This document shows positions 39,990 to 50,119 of a stretch of DNA of 64,000 nt, piece by piece (positions within the stretch are counted from its first letter, which is position 1; the number at the start of each line of letters is the position of its first letter). The stretch covers positions 299,977,978 through 300,041,977 of the forward strand of contig NC_085140.1 of assembly GCF_024139115.2 (NCBI RefSeq), in the 5' to 3' direction. Under the pieces are notes generated by a model that had not been told where the DNA came from, ran no database searches, and saw nothing but the letters and a program-made list of their open reading frames with translations. Source of the DNA: Armigeres subalbatus (Eukaryota > Arthropoda > Insecta > Diptera > Culicidae). The translations under genes and the position numbers were made by a program.

Positions 39990-40870
39990 TTTTATTTTTT
40001 ACAAATGATTCAAATCAAATTAAAAAATGATTTTTTTCTCAATACAGATCCTATCAAATTAGAAGAGATAACAAGTAACCAATCATCACTCAAGGAGCAG
40101 ATTTCAACAAACACGTGTAGCAGTTTCGAGTACTATACCTTTCTAATCCCAAAGCCGACAAATTGCTTGTTTAAATAAAGCTGCTCGTCTACCTAGGGCA
40201 TGTTTGCCTACGGTTGTTTCTAATTGAAAACACCGGCTTAGAATTGCTTATTTGCGCTCGATAATCATTCTTCTATCGTTTGTAGCCTAAAATGTGAAAT
40301 AGCAGGAAAATGTTGAAGTAAGCTTAACAGAATAGGTTATTCAAATAAGATAGGCTGGCATTCTGGGAAACACTCTCGTTGTATTCTGGTAGTTTGCTTA
40401 GAGAAAGTGCACGTTTGCTGCAGATAGGCTCAGCATATTAACCTCATTTAAAATAGATTTTGCCATGCAATCCATAAATCACACAAAATTTAACCTAATT
40501 AGCTTGAGCTGATTGATTATACTGGAACAATATCACTTCGTAAATTAGTATTCATTGATCGCTTCCCAAGTTATTACATATAAGGTTTCTACCAAGTCAA
40601 GTATCATTTATGCATTGGTTATATCATACGGTAATGAACAAATGGTTTAAAGCCCATGGATATCGAGAAAATTTCGTCGAATCGAACTCATCACAATAAC
40701 CATCAACAGTATGGGTTGGAAACGTAGAATATTTTAATATATGCCAATCATCCAGTTGATATGCATGTATGTTATCATATTACAATAATTAACATAATCA
40801 GCATTATGCAATCGTTACAAACGTACATAAAATCAATTGTACTTAAGACCAAGTGAACTCGTTAAACTCT
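39990..40870. other. Unassigned AT-rich DNA
   Basis: Nothing recognised. Confidence 0.45.
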
Positions 40871-40911
40871 TCCTAGCTGTCAACTCAACTAATTCAAAAC
40901 AAACATCAGCA

Positions 40912-40998
40912 ATGGCTCCCGTTGTTGATACCCAGAAGAAGTCCCATTTTCCCTGCGTTTACCGAGCAAAACCCCGACGGGACCATCGATTATCATAA
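40912..40998 (+). CDS. Possible gene start, short ORF
   Basis: ATG at 40912 lies in a favourable context (CAGCAATGG) after an A/C-rich, leader-like stretch (TCAACTCAACTAATTCAAAA). The frame reads MAPVVDTQKKSHFPCVYRAK and stops at TAA 40996-40998. A +1 frame over the same DNA stays open to 41221 and reads PAFTEQNPDGTIDYHKSRGT, which is compositionally protein-like. The pair could be a gene or pseudogene start with a frameshift near 40955, or a first exon. I recognise no family. Confidence 0.25.
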   Translation: MAPVVDTQKKSHFPCVYRAKPRRDHRLS

Positions 40999-41224
40999 AT
41001 CCCGAGGTACCATATATCAGCCATCACGGTTCGTTACTCATGCCGTTGTTTACCCATCCGATTGTTGGTCTGTATCGGTTACAATGCGAAATCATGCTGG
41101 ACAGGTCAGGGTTGGGTGGTTGCCTCCAGACTGTGTGCTTCGGCCATCAGTCGTCGTGTTTCGAAATGTCTGCTTTTTTCGGGGTGGATGGATGGATTGT
41201 GACAAACACCGTATCGTCTGACAG

Positions 41225-42580
41225 TCGGTGCCCTATTGGGGATACAAATAGTCGGAAATTAAACTTGGAGCACACCGATAGCGAGTATGAATTTTCGTGA
41301 CTCGTGTCAATCTCAAAGTATATACAGAATCCTCCTGTTCGTGACGGAGTACGAGGGTGCCAGCGAGAAATTTTCACAGATAAGGCGCGTGGGGTATAGA
41401 TTTTTCACGGTAGATCTCTTTGTTTGGGTGCTCTCGCGCGGTACTGGTACTCTCTTCCATTAAAAAAAGCATAGGTATTTGTCGAGAGAGAATTTTGGCC
41501 TCATCGGTGGTCTTTTAATGGAGACGTAAAACTTTGAATGATTTCTGCAGACACGGATATGGAATTAAAGCGAAGAATCGGATTTATTAACAGTGGCGAT
41601 TTAAAGAGTTGGGAATACAACGTAATTTCACACGTACACATGCTTTTTTATTTGTGTTATGTTATTCTTTATTTTGGCTATTTGGTTAATTGTGTATTAC
41701 TTATTTTTTTTTCATTTCAACTTTTTTCTTGTCTTGTTTTCCTTTAATGTTCATTTCGCTAAGGGAAAAAAATATTACTGAATTACTAAAAGAAACAATA
41801 TGTAATGTAGTTCGTATTATTCGGTTTCACATTTTTTTTTCCTCCATATAGTCCATACAGACCTTCTATTACTGTAATAAATTACTTGACACAATGGTTT
41901 TCAATGCTAATCGTTTAATTTTCCATTCAAGTTAAGGCAATTTGTTTAATAATCTAGTATTTTATTTGAATAACCTACCTAATAACCTATTTGCCTAACC
42001 TACAAAGCTTCTTATCATCTACCTCAAACGCAAAACCCAAACCTCAAAGGGATAATCGAGAAAATGTTTTGCTCCTGACGCTTTTGCTTTCATCTAAAAA
42101 ACAATTTTATCGCCATTACTTTATAATTTATAATTTATCTTTTGTTTTCAGGTAACCATAAAAGCTTGAAGCGCTTTTGATTTTTCACTGCTTATGGATT
42201 TTAATAGGTAAGTTTTCAATAAATAAAAGTAATGATGGATGTAACTAAATTGAATCTAAAGAAATAAAATACAAAATCATGAAATAGTAGTCAAAATTAA
42301 AAAATAATGGTGACTTCGTATTGCCTAGTAGCGTATGAGCCTTAAGGAATCGCAATTTGAAAGTATGATTATGGTAATCAGTTCTAAGACACAGATTTGA
42401 AAATGATTTCTAATTGAAATTTTGCATCGTGAATTCTTTCATTGTATAGAGTAGCGAGCTAATTTCCGTGGTAGCCCAATTATTGATCCCATCCAAGTTG
42501 CTTCTAATATCTATGTTCCTTCTTTCTATTGCGTACTTTTGGCTCAATCACAATATCGAAGTTTATTAACATTTGTCAAT
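41225..42580. other. Unassigned AT-rich DNA
   Basis: An open frame at 41538-41747 starts with a plausible segment but becomes Phe/Leu/Tyr-rich through T-rich DNA. An acceptor-like TTTCTGCAG precedes it at 41549. Not supported as a gene. Confidence 0.35.
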
Positions 42581-42585
42581 CAAAG

Positions 42586-43170
42586 ATACTTACTTCCAGC
42601 CAGAGTGATGGAAAGGGCTGACTTGAAAGATCTCCATCCTGGGGATGTCCAGCTATCGCCTTAATATCTATATGAAGGCTACACCGCCATGAGCCTCTGC
42701 GTTTGCCTCTGCTGCGATGGGTTCCATTGTAACGCTTATTTACAGATTTCGTTTCCGCCCCTACGTAATCTTTGGATATACGTCGACTTGGGGCGGTATT
42801 GCCAACTGTATTAGGAACAAGGTTATCTCTATGACTAAGAGTCGCCTAACCCTTAAATGCATCTTAAAAATCATCAAAATAGTTTGTCAATCTTGGCACT
42901 GAAGTATGACACCATTTGGCTTCCAAGATATTGATAGCTTTCATCATTCTCAACTACTGATTGCCCGGATACAGTGAAGCTGGAAGGTGTTCACATCCAA
43001 CGACTTGGTTTTGTCGACGACTAAACCATCTTCGCCCCGTTTAAGCGTCTTGAGATATCATAGAGGAGGCGAATGTCCCGGTTTATGCGGCACTCTCTCC
43101 TTCATCTCCGAGAGATTTCGCCCACGCCACGCTCGAGCGATTATTCCGGCGAAATGAGCGTTTCACTCTG
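42586..43170 (-). mobile_element. RTE-like LINE (RTE-B), internally deleted copy
   Basis: Three blocks match the 57.3-60.8 kb copy in order: its 3' end (GACTTGAAAGATCTCCATCC, 42618), its middle RT (GAAGCTGGAAGGTGTTCACA and CATCCAACGACTTGGTTTTG, 42978-43020) and its pre-RT linker (CGTCTTGAGATATCATAGAG, 43045-43160). Intervening sequence has been lost, so only about 0.58 kb of 3.5 kb remains. A TACTTACTT tail marks the 3' end at about 42588. Confidence 0.75.
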
Positions 43171-43309
43171 AGCCCTATGAGCCCTATGACAACAATGAGA
43201 GGAAAACATACGAAAGGAGTTAAGACATTGAAATGGACAACTAGATGAAGACACTCGATACAGGGTACGACAGACAAAGAGATGGGCAGACTACGATCAC
43301 AGTCTTACA

Positions 43310-43735
43310 TCAGCAACTTTCACAAATTGGTGGACGGGGGACATGTATTCGAGATCAAGGCCCGCCAACTGGTTGTTTTCCTCGGACCCGGAAATGTTCA
43401 GTTAATGCAGATCTGGGGCCGCGATTCTCCTCGCACGACATGATCATTGTCCTGATAATCCACGCCGCAAACACAGAGATTGCTTTCCGAGAGCCCCCCT
43501 CTGAAAAGATGTGCGTTTAAAGTGTAGTGATTGGACATTAGACGACACACGAATAAAGTCTCGTCCTTTATTCATTTTTTTGAACCATAGACGTTTCAAC
43601 ACCTGCGGGCGAATTGAATACAGCCATCTACTCAACTCCTTATTTGGATGCCCCGTGCATGCCCGTATTTGCTTGCAAATAATTGAGGTATGACCTCCGT
43701 CTAGTATTCCATGAGCCTCCTGCTTCATGGACAGA
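43310..43735 (-). pseudogene. I-clade LINE C-terminal tail
   Basis: The minus strand reads KELSRWLYSIRPQVLKRLWF, KKMNKGRDFIRV and, after a shift, SESNLCVCGVDYQDNDHVV. The C-x-C...D-H-V-V block is the Cys/His cluster at the end of I-type LINE ORF2s, beyond RNase H. It is on the same strand as, and downstream of, the endonuclease ORF at 43.9-45.2 kb. It may therefore be the far end of the same element, with RT and RNase H deleted between. Confidence 0.6.
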
Positions 43736-43879
43736 AGCCACGCATATACGTTCGTGAATTATTTTTGATCGCGCAGAAAGTACTTGGTCTTTATTATGTA
43801 TAAAATTATTATTGAATCATCTTCTTGCTGTCTTCATTGTGAAATTCAAAAAGGTACCCATCAATGAAATTCACACTGT

Positions 43880-45170
43880 AGCTTCATTTTTTTGTCACGA
43901 CGCTCCACAGAGTTTTCATTGAGGTCTCGCGCGATAAACCTTCAACAAAAGTGCGCCAATATCCACGTTTCTTCACTTTAACCAGCTTCTTGAACTGGAT
44001 CTCGAGCACGATGTACCGTTTATGAAGTACGATCGAACCGTGTTTCCGAAATTCTTTAAACGCGACGGATTTTTCGCGATAAAGATGTGTACAGTCGACA
44101 TCCCACCACGGACTGTGTGGTTTCTTACGAATCGAACCTCCTTGCACCGGCCGGCGTTGTGCCTGACTGAAGAGTGCTGTTAAGATGATTATAGAATGAA
44201 GCCCGTGGTGAATTTCAAATTCACCACACGTTTATCTACATACATTTTCAAAAGGCCAAATTTGGCGTAATAGTTTTCGTACAGTGCCGAAACTCAAATT
44301 ATGATTGTTCAGCATAACTAAGCATCTTTGATCTCCTACACTTGAAAAAAATATTGGAAAAGCACGTGGTTTACAAAATAGACGATTTCTGGCTTTATTG
44401 TATAATCACCTTAAGGATCAACTGGGATAGAAACTCGTACTCTTGTCGCTGGGGAAGTGGATCTATAGACAGTACGCCATCAATGATGGCTTCCGCATAT
44501 TTTCCCCAATCGATGTGCTTCGTGAGGTCATATGAGAGGTCGATAGGCACAGATTGATTACGTCCATTGGAAATCGAGACTTCGATCGGCAAATGATCAC
44601 TACCATAGGGATCTTGGACCACCTTCCAAGTACAGTTCAACGATAGTGAGCTCGAACCAATGGAAAGATCTAGACGGCTATCTCTTGCTGGAGTAGCCAC
44701 TCGTGTAACCTGTATTCAAAATTGCCATATTAAAGTCGTCACAGAGGTCGTATATCATTGTTGAACGGTTGTCGTCGTACAGCTCCCTCCAGCCTGTTCC
44801 GTGGGAGTTAAAATCTCCCAAGAGCAACCGTGGCTCGGGTATAACCGAGCAGATGTGCGATAGATCTCTACGAGATATCGCGATGTTTGGAGGAAGATAT
44901 ATCGAGGCGATACTGAGGTTTTTTCCTCCCCTATAGAAGGAGTGCTGTTTTTCGATCCCTAAAAGCACCTCTCCATATGGATTTGCCCGATAGCGGCAAA
45001 AGATGTTAAAATCGGAAAAATGAAGGTTTTCATCTGGTGTTAGCCATGTTTCACATAAAGTAAAAACATCGCATTGTAATTTGTTAACTAAAAATTTAAA
45101 AATATCAAATTTTGGAATAATACTTCGACAGTTCCACTATAGAATAGAAATCATATGAGCCTTATCGACG
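43880..45170 (-). pseudogene. I-clade LINE ORF2: endonuclease and pre-RT region
   Basis: The frame begins near 45170. After a stop comes WNCRSIIPKFDIFKFLVNKL, then VFTLCETWLT (the catalytic Glu block), LSIASIYLPPN, EPRLLLGDFNSHGTGWRELY (G-D-F-N), LCDDFNMAILNTG, then SRLDLSIGSSSLS and YGSDHLPIEVSIS (S-D-H). These are the landmarks of an APE endonuclease that nicks target DNA. Further down, KKPHSPWWDVDCTHLYREKS and KRGYWRTFVEGLSRETSMKT are the linker before RT. The sequence stops matching at about 43880, before any RT motif. Stops and shifts at about 44690 and 44390. Confidence 0.85.
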
Positions 45171-45734
45171 AAATTAGTCATTGAAGGATACGAATGACTC
45201 GAGGAGTGGCATTTTTGAAGCTAACTGCTTCAGGAGAGGAGTCAAAATAGGAAGAACAGTTTTGAACATGTTCTTCACGGGGTCGGAAGCATCAAAGAAG
45301 TTGAGGATGAGCTCAACGATGCCAGAAAGTGTGAACATTGGAGCGCTCGGAGTTTGTTCTGCTCGCTCTCTATGCTCTCTTTCTGGCTGAGAAATCGCCA
45401 AAATTGGGGCATCTGGGGTTTTAGATGTTCCCGGAAGCGGTGGAAACTCTCGTTCATCCTGATGTGAAACCACAAAAGTTGAACGTTTTTGAGTTCCACC
45501 TGCGATTGATTTCGCCATGTTGGAATGGGGCTCACTTTGAGGCTGTTTTCTAGACTTTTTCGAGGGACACTGCACTGGCTTTGTTTTACTCGTTTCCTCG
45601 TTGAGCCTTTGAAAACAAAGGCCCCATTTCCAACTTCGGAGTCAGAGCTACCTTGATCGTCTAAAGGAAGAGACGACTAGTTGGTGTCAGAAACTACTGG
45701 TGAAGCGGCCTTTCTCATCATTTCGGCGTAGCTA

Positions 45735-45945
45735 AAGCCTGTCCACGTTAAATTTTGGACAGTTGGATATTGTTTAATTGATTTGTCGCCATGTCATCAA
45801 TTTAAACAAGAGCTAAGCCATGCTGAACGCAGCAGTAAAGCGAAGAGATTGGGCTATTATATAAATAGATTGTCTCAGTGGCTGGTAAAAACGTTTAAAA
45901 ATCGCGTTTGGAGATGGGTGTCCGAAATTTAACGTGGACAGGCTT
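45735..45945. mobile_element. 211-bp TIR element with TA target duplication
   Basis: The ends AAGCCTGTCCACGTTAAATT and AATTTAACGTGGACAGGCTT are inverted copies. TA flanks both sides (45733-45734, 45946-45947). TA duplication and a non-coding interior fit a Tc1/mariner-type miniature element. It inserted into the LINE ORF1. Confidence 0.85.
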
Positions 45946-46421
45946 TAAGTCGAGAACGCTGCTGAAGAGAACGCTTCTGGTGGATTCGCCACTGTATGTA
46001 CGTCGGGCAAGCTTCAAGAGCATGTGGAGGGCCTTCTTTGCAATAGACACATTTCGGTGGCGTCTTGCACGCCACATGTTTCTCTCCGCACGATGCACAG
46101 CGAGGTTTCTTGCAATAGTACAGCCAAACAGGTAGACGAAGTTTGCCAATCTCTACGTAGTCAGGCAGTGCGAACCCGGAAAAGGTGACACAGAAAGAGT
46201 CAGACGGGGAATAAATCCACTTCTCTCCCTACTATGACACCGAATACATTTGTTTACAATCCAGTATCGCAACAGGAGGCAAAGAAACGTTCTTGAAACG
46301 ACCAAAACCTTATTTCAAATCGTCGCATGTCACCACCCCCGCGATCTCACACACTGCTGACGGTAAATAGCATAGCATAGCATAGCATATGTGATTGTAC
46401 AAATCGTGGGTGGCTATACAA

Positions 46422-46695
46422 TGCTCAATTCAAGCTCCATCCGGAATAAGGGCGAATGTCGCAAGAGAAAACTCTCCCCGTCGACCCCCCCTCCCTTAAA
46501 CAAAAGTGACAAGCAGCAGATCTTTCTGTGGTTTATCACTTCAGAACGAAAGAAAACAATGCGAACTTGCATTCTGAGGTGATAAACTGCAAAGAAACTC
46601 CCTGCCTGTCACTTTCATTCAAATGAGGGGAAGTCGACGAAGAGAACCCTCTCCCGCGACACCCGCCCCCTACCAGACAGAGCTTGAATTGAGCA
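46422..46695. repeat. 274-bp imperfect hairpin
   Basis: The outer arms TGCTCAATTCAAGCTC (46422) and GAGCTTGAATTGAGCA (ending 46695) are perfect. The inner arms pair imperfectly over about 130 bp, including AAAGTGACA/TGTCACTTT and GTTTATCACTTCAGAA/TTCTGAGGTGATAAAC. It could be a miniature element nested in the retroposon or a structural part of its RNA. Confidence 0.8.
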
Positions 46696-47002
46696 ATCTA
46701 CTGTATATTGTCGCAAATTGGTACTTGGGATTAGTACCTTTTCCTATACAGTAGCAGTTGTATACCTGGCCACGTCCTTACAATCACGGAAGGAAGGGAA
46801 GGAATGTCAGTTCAACATCTACTAGTGAAGATGCAGGGAACCCATACTACCTTCATAGATGTCTCGGGAAGGAAAATTTGTGTTAGTGGGAAAGGTGAAT
46901 AATAGGGAGCTCTATTCGACAATATATAGCGTTTGTCAATAACAGTATATGCTGTAAAAGTAATAAAATATATTCATCAATTTACTTACGAACCGTCCTA
47001 AG

Positions 47003-47577
47003 GGAAAAACAAAACAAAACACAAAATTTCGGCAAATCGCGCGATCGTTCTGCCGTCCGAAACAAGAGCCAACACGCACTGAACTAATTAACTTTATTAC
47101 CGGCCGCGCAATGCAAAACACAAAATTTCGGCAAATCGCGCGGTCGTTCTGCCGTCCGAAACAAGAGCCAACACGCACTGGACTAATTAACTTTATTACC
47201 GGCCGCACAATGCAAAACACAAAATTTCGGCAAATCGCGCGATCGTTCTGCCGTCCGAAACAAGAGCCAGCACGCACTGAACTAATTAACTTTATTACCG
47301 GCCGCGCAATGCAAAACACAAAATTTCGGCAAATCGCGCGATCGTTCTGCCGTCCGAAACAAGAGCCAACACGCACTGAACTAATTAACTTTATTACCGG
47401 TCGCGCAATGCAAAACACAAAATTTCGGCAAATCGCGCGATCGTTCTGCCGTCCGAAACAAGAGCCAACACGCACTGAACTAATTAACTTTATTACCGGC
47501 CGCGCAATGCAAAACACAAAATTTCGGCAAATCGCGCGATCGTTCTGCCGTCCGAAACAAGAGCCAACACGCACTCA
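47003..47577 (-). repeat. Six tandem 99-bp repeats
   Basis: The period is exactly 99 bp (for example, CAAAATTTCGGC starts at 47022, 47121, 47220 and 47319). Units differ by single substitutions (47142, 47180, 47207, 47269). Because 99 is divisible by 3, both strands stay open with a 33-residue periodic peptide. At the 5' end of a retroposon such repeats more plausibly act as promoter units than as protein. Confidence 0.92.
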
Positions 47578-47934
47578 CACACTGCTGACGGTAAATAAAC
47601 CTTATATTCGAGAGTGAAAAGCTCACAGGTAGCAATCTCGTTGGCCTGTTTGCTATCACTGACCGTGACGCGAAGCTTACTGGGCCCAACCAGGTCAATG
47701 GTCGTGACAGACGAGAATCGTTTTTCCAGATCTTTGCTGATCTGACTTATATTCAACCGCTTGCCTTTGGGTCGGAAGAAAACAACATACGGCCCACTAG
47801 AGTCGGGAGGGTAGGCCTTAAGGCGGGGGATCGTGGGGGAAACATTGGTGTTGCTAGTATCCATTTTATTTTGGCGCAGAGCATCAGAAGCCAACAAGGC
47901 ATTAGTTTATAAGGGATACCCCCGCCTTTCACCA

Positions 47935-48640
47935 CACGTTCGACCTCCCATCCTTATTCCTGCACATTTTGACTCGCAGCACGAAGCTTTTGCGGGATGC
48001 GTTGAGCTTCTGATAGAAATTGCGTGTTTCTTGAAAACAGCACAGCTGTTCCATCTTCTCGCACTCCGCTTCTTCTAGGCGGAGTTTCTTATCCTGAAAA
48101 AGGCGGATCTGCTGTCTCCCCTTCCGCCTATATCGTTCCATGTTCTGCCGGGTACCTTGCTGTAGTGGCGACAACAGGTTACTTCAGTCGCTCTAGGTCG
48201 TACCGCGGCGGCCGTGGTACCGAACATTGTTGATGACGAATAGCGGATAGTGGTCAGAGTCGATGTTAGCGCCACGATATGTCCTGACGTAGATAATGTC
48301 GGAGAAGTGCCGTACATCAATCAGAACGTGATCGATTTGTGATTCTGTCTGCAGTGGTGATCTCCGGGTGAAGTACCATTACGGAAGGCTGTGGAAGTAG
48401 GTGCTGCGAATGGCATTTCCTTGGAGGCAGTGGAATCAATAAGTCTATGCCGTTTTCGTTCGTCAGCCGGTGGGCGCTGACCATTCCAATAGTCGGTCTA
48501 AACTCCTCCTCTTGGCCAACCTGACCGTTCAAATCTCATATGATGATTTTGACGTCGTATCTTGGGCAGCTGTCTTACTCACGTTCCAGCTGCGCGTAGA
48601 ATGCGTCCTTATCATAATCAACTAAAGAACCCGCCTTTGA
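47935..48640 (-). pseudogene. RTE-like LINE endonuclease and linker fragment
   Basis: Minus-strand frames read KDAFYAQLERE, then YDVKIII-like followed by LNGQVGQEEEFRPTIGMVSA (the G-D-x-N-x-Q-V-G block with its Asp region altered), then HFSDIIYVRTYRGANIDSDH (S-D-H block), and finally RLEEAECEKMEQLCCFQETR, NFYQKLNASRKSF. The wording matches the endonuclease-linker of the RTE-A copy at 6.4-7.1 kb. Several frameshifts. Confidence 0.75.
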
Positions 48641-48730
48641 TCCTATACAACGAATTACGGATACCAGGAGAGGACTATACGAGTTCGAGTTGATCCTAGC
48701 AGAGAATAAATAGTGTAAGCTGCGATTGTT

Positions 48731-48850
48731 TTCTTCAAGTCGAGTCAAGTATGAGACACTGAAGATGGCCCTACAGTTAAGGTCAAAATACGTATCTGTA
48801 AATATAACAATGTAGTGAAAAAAATACAATAGTACTAAATTTGTCTTATT
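48731..48850. mobile_element. Miniature element M1, copy c
   Basis: Reverse-oriented relative to copy b: CAAGTCGAGTCAAGTATGAG, AAGGTCAAAATACGTATCTG, AACAATGTAGTGAAAAAAAT and AGTACTAAATTTGTCTTA correspond to the internal and terminal blocks of 17966-18137. Confidence 0.65.
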
Positions 48851-49265
48851 ACTAAATAATCAATAACATCCTTGGACAGCTGGTATGTAAGACGGCATGA
48901 ATGACAGCTAGTGCCACCAAAAGACGTATTGCCACAGTCAGTATCCTAACATACCTACTTCGATTTACCCATCTTTTTGTGTAATATTTGTTCTAGACTG
49001 TATGTCTGTTATCTGTGGTAATAGCTCGTCTTATAAAAGCTTATGACAAATAATATTATCCAAATTATGCAGCATTAACACTGAATAGGTACTACACGTT
49101 GTTGATATAGCAACCATTAATGATAAGGGCTATGCGGAAGCGCACCATACCCCTTGTTTGATTAATTGGAACTGAACTGCTACAGTGTAGTAGCAGTTAC
49201 ACGCAAACTTGCACAAAAAATTGGAAATTTTTGATTGGCGTTTGTAGCGGTTTAGTAGAAATCCG
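48851..49265. other. Unassigned DNA
   Basis: No gene or family recognised. Confidence 0.4.
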
Positions 49266-49268
49266 ACT

Positions 49269-49417
49269 AGGGAACATTCATAAATTACATAACGCTTGGA
49301 TGTGAGAGGAGGGGTTGCCCGACGTGTGACGACCCACACAAAATTTTCAGATGCTCCATACAAAAAGTGTGACATAGGGGGGAGGGGGTTGAAAATGGTA
49401 AATTTTTGCGTTACGTA
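49269..49417. mobile_element. Miniature element with GCGTTACGTAATT-type ends, interrupted
   Basis: The left end GGGAACATTCATAAATTACA followed by TAACGC faces GCGTTACGTA at 49409-49417. There the next element inserts. After that element the sequence resumes TAATTATT, and after the foldback possibly TCTTCCCTA at 53336. The contiguous right end is therefore broken by two later insertions. Confidence 0.5.
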
Positions 49418-49679
49418 CAGTCGCGATTCGCTGGTTGGGCCACCACCTCGGCCCAACTAACGAATTCGGTTCTTTAGTTGGGCCAACTGACAGCCATTTG
49501 AACACGTGTATTTCGACTTGAACATCACAAATGATGTCCAGTGACGCCCAATCCCGTTTTCCGTGTTTACATTGAATTTTGACGTACGGTTGCTTTTTAG
49601 TTGGGCCATGGCCCAACCAGCGGAGGACCAACTAAAAAGTGACCCAAGTATTAAGATCCCAACCAGCGAATCCCGACTG
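49418..49679. mobile_element. 262-bp TIR element with TA target duplication
   Basis: The ends CAGTCGCGATTCGCTGGTTG and CAACCAGCGAATCCCGACTG are inverted copies (one mismatch), flanked by TA (49416-49417, 49680-49681). The GTTGGGCCA motif recurs internally in both orientations. A non-coding, Tc1/mariner-like miniature element. Confidence 0.85.
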
Positions 49680-50119
49680 TAATTATTAACCCGTTTCGGT
49701 CTGACCTAGAAAACAAAATTAAAATAACCCGTGTGGCTCGTTTTATGTCCGATTGCCATGAAATTTTTAGGGAAGAAGCGTCATCATGTCTATTTTTTTA
49801 AACATGACTTGATTTGATCATGGAGCCAATCCGGCCGGATTTATTAAGGGGGGGTCCTGGGTCAGATGCAGTCAAAAACGGGTCATTTTTTTAAAACCAT
49901 TGATAAATGAACGAAAGTGACCAGAATGCTGATGCAAACGTGGTCAATCATCATTGACCAGTATCAAAAGTTAGTTTTGATACATTTGAATCACCAGGAC
50001 ATGGTTCCAGATGTTCCGGGAACCTGGTTCCCTTGGGTATCCCTGGGGTGGTGGACACTTTTCAAGTGGACACAACACTGTTTTGCGACATATCGAACTT
50101 CATGGTTTTGGAAGAGAAT

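Larger units (their letters stand above)
46346..47597 (-). mobile_element. 1.2-kb retroposon with 99-bp 5' repeats and (ATGCT)n tail
   Basis: Identical 24-bp copies at 46346-46369 and 47574-47597 (starting CTCACACACTGCTGACGG) bracket 46370-47573 inside the LINE ORF1. Read on the minus strand the insert starts with six 99-bp tandem units, continues through a unique body with a 274-bp hairpin, and ends in TATGCTATGCTATGCTATGC. A long target duplication plus a 3' microsatellite tail indicate LINE-mediated retroposition. No reverse transcriptase or recognisable ORF, so it is non-autonomous. Confidence 0.85.
45174..47900 (-). pseudogene. I-clade LINE ORF1 (gag-like), interrupted twice
   Basis: ORF1 starts near 47864 (MDTSNTNVSPTIPRLKAYPP) and reads GPYVVFFRPKGKRLNISQIS and SKLRVTVSDSKQANEIATCE to VYLPSAVCE at 47574. 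It resumes past the 1.2-kb insert with VVTCDDL-like, GRFKNVSLPPVAILDCKQ and ALPDYVEIGKLRLPVWLYYC. Zinc knuckles follow (PRCASCGEKHVACKTPPKC; YCKEGPPHALEACPTYIQWR; about 46120-45980). After the MITE at 45735-45945 it gives SYAEMMRKAASP, then REFPPLPGTSK and a C-terminal helical segment ending at 45174. ORF1 proteins bind the element RNA. Confidence 0.85.

Noticed and set aside
39671..40178. Three long overlapping plus-strand frames of 103-121 residues
   Set aside because: They are read through the (CTTCTTGT)n array and consist of the same Ser/Leu/Val repeat in all frames.
41538..41747. Small membrane protein (hydrophobic 69-residue frame)
   Set aside because: Hydrophobicity comes from T-rich DNA (Phe, Leu, Tyr codons); no start context or homolog recognised.
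47003..47577. CRISPR array
   Set aside because: The repeats are contiguous 99-bp units without spacers, in a eukaryotic retroposon.
46936..47617. 212- and 168-residue frames on opposite strands as genes
   Set aside because: Both are 33-residue periodic products of the 99-bp repeat; no start, domain or non-repeat extension supports a protein.
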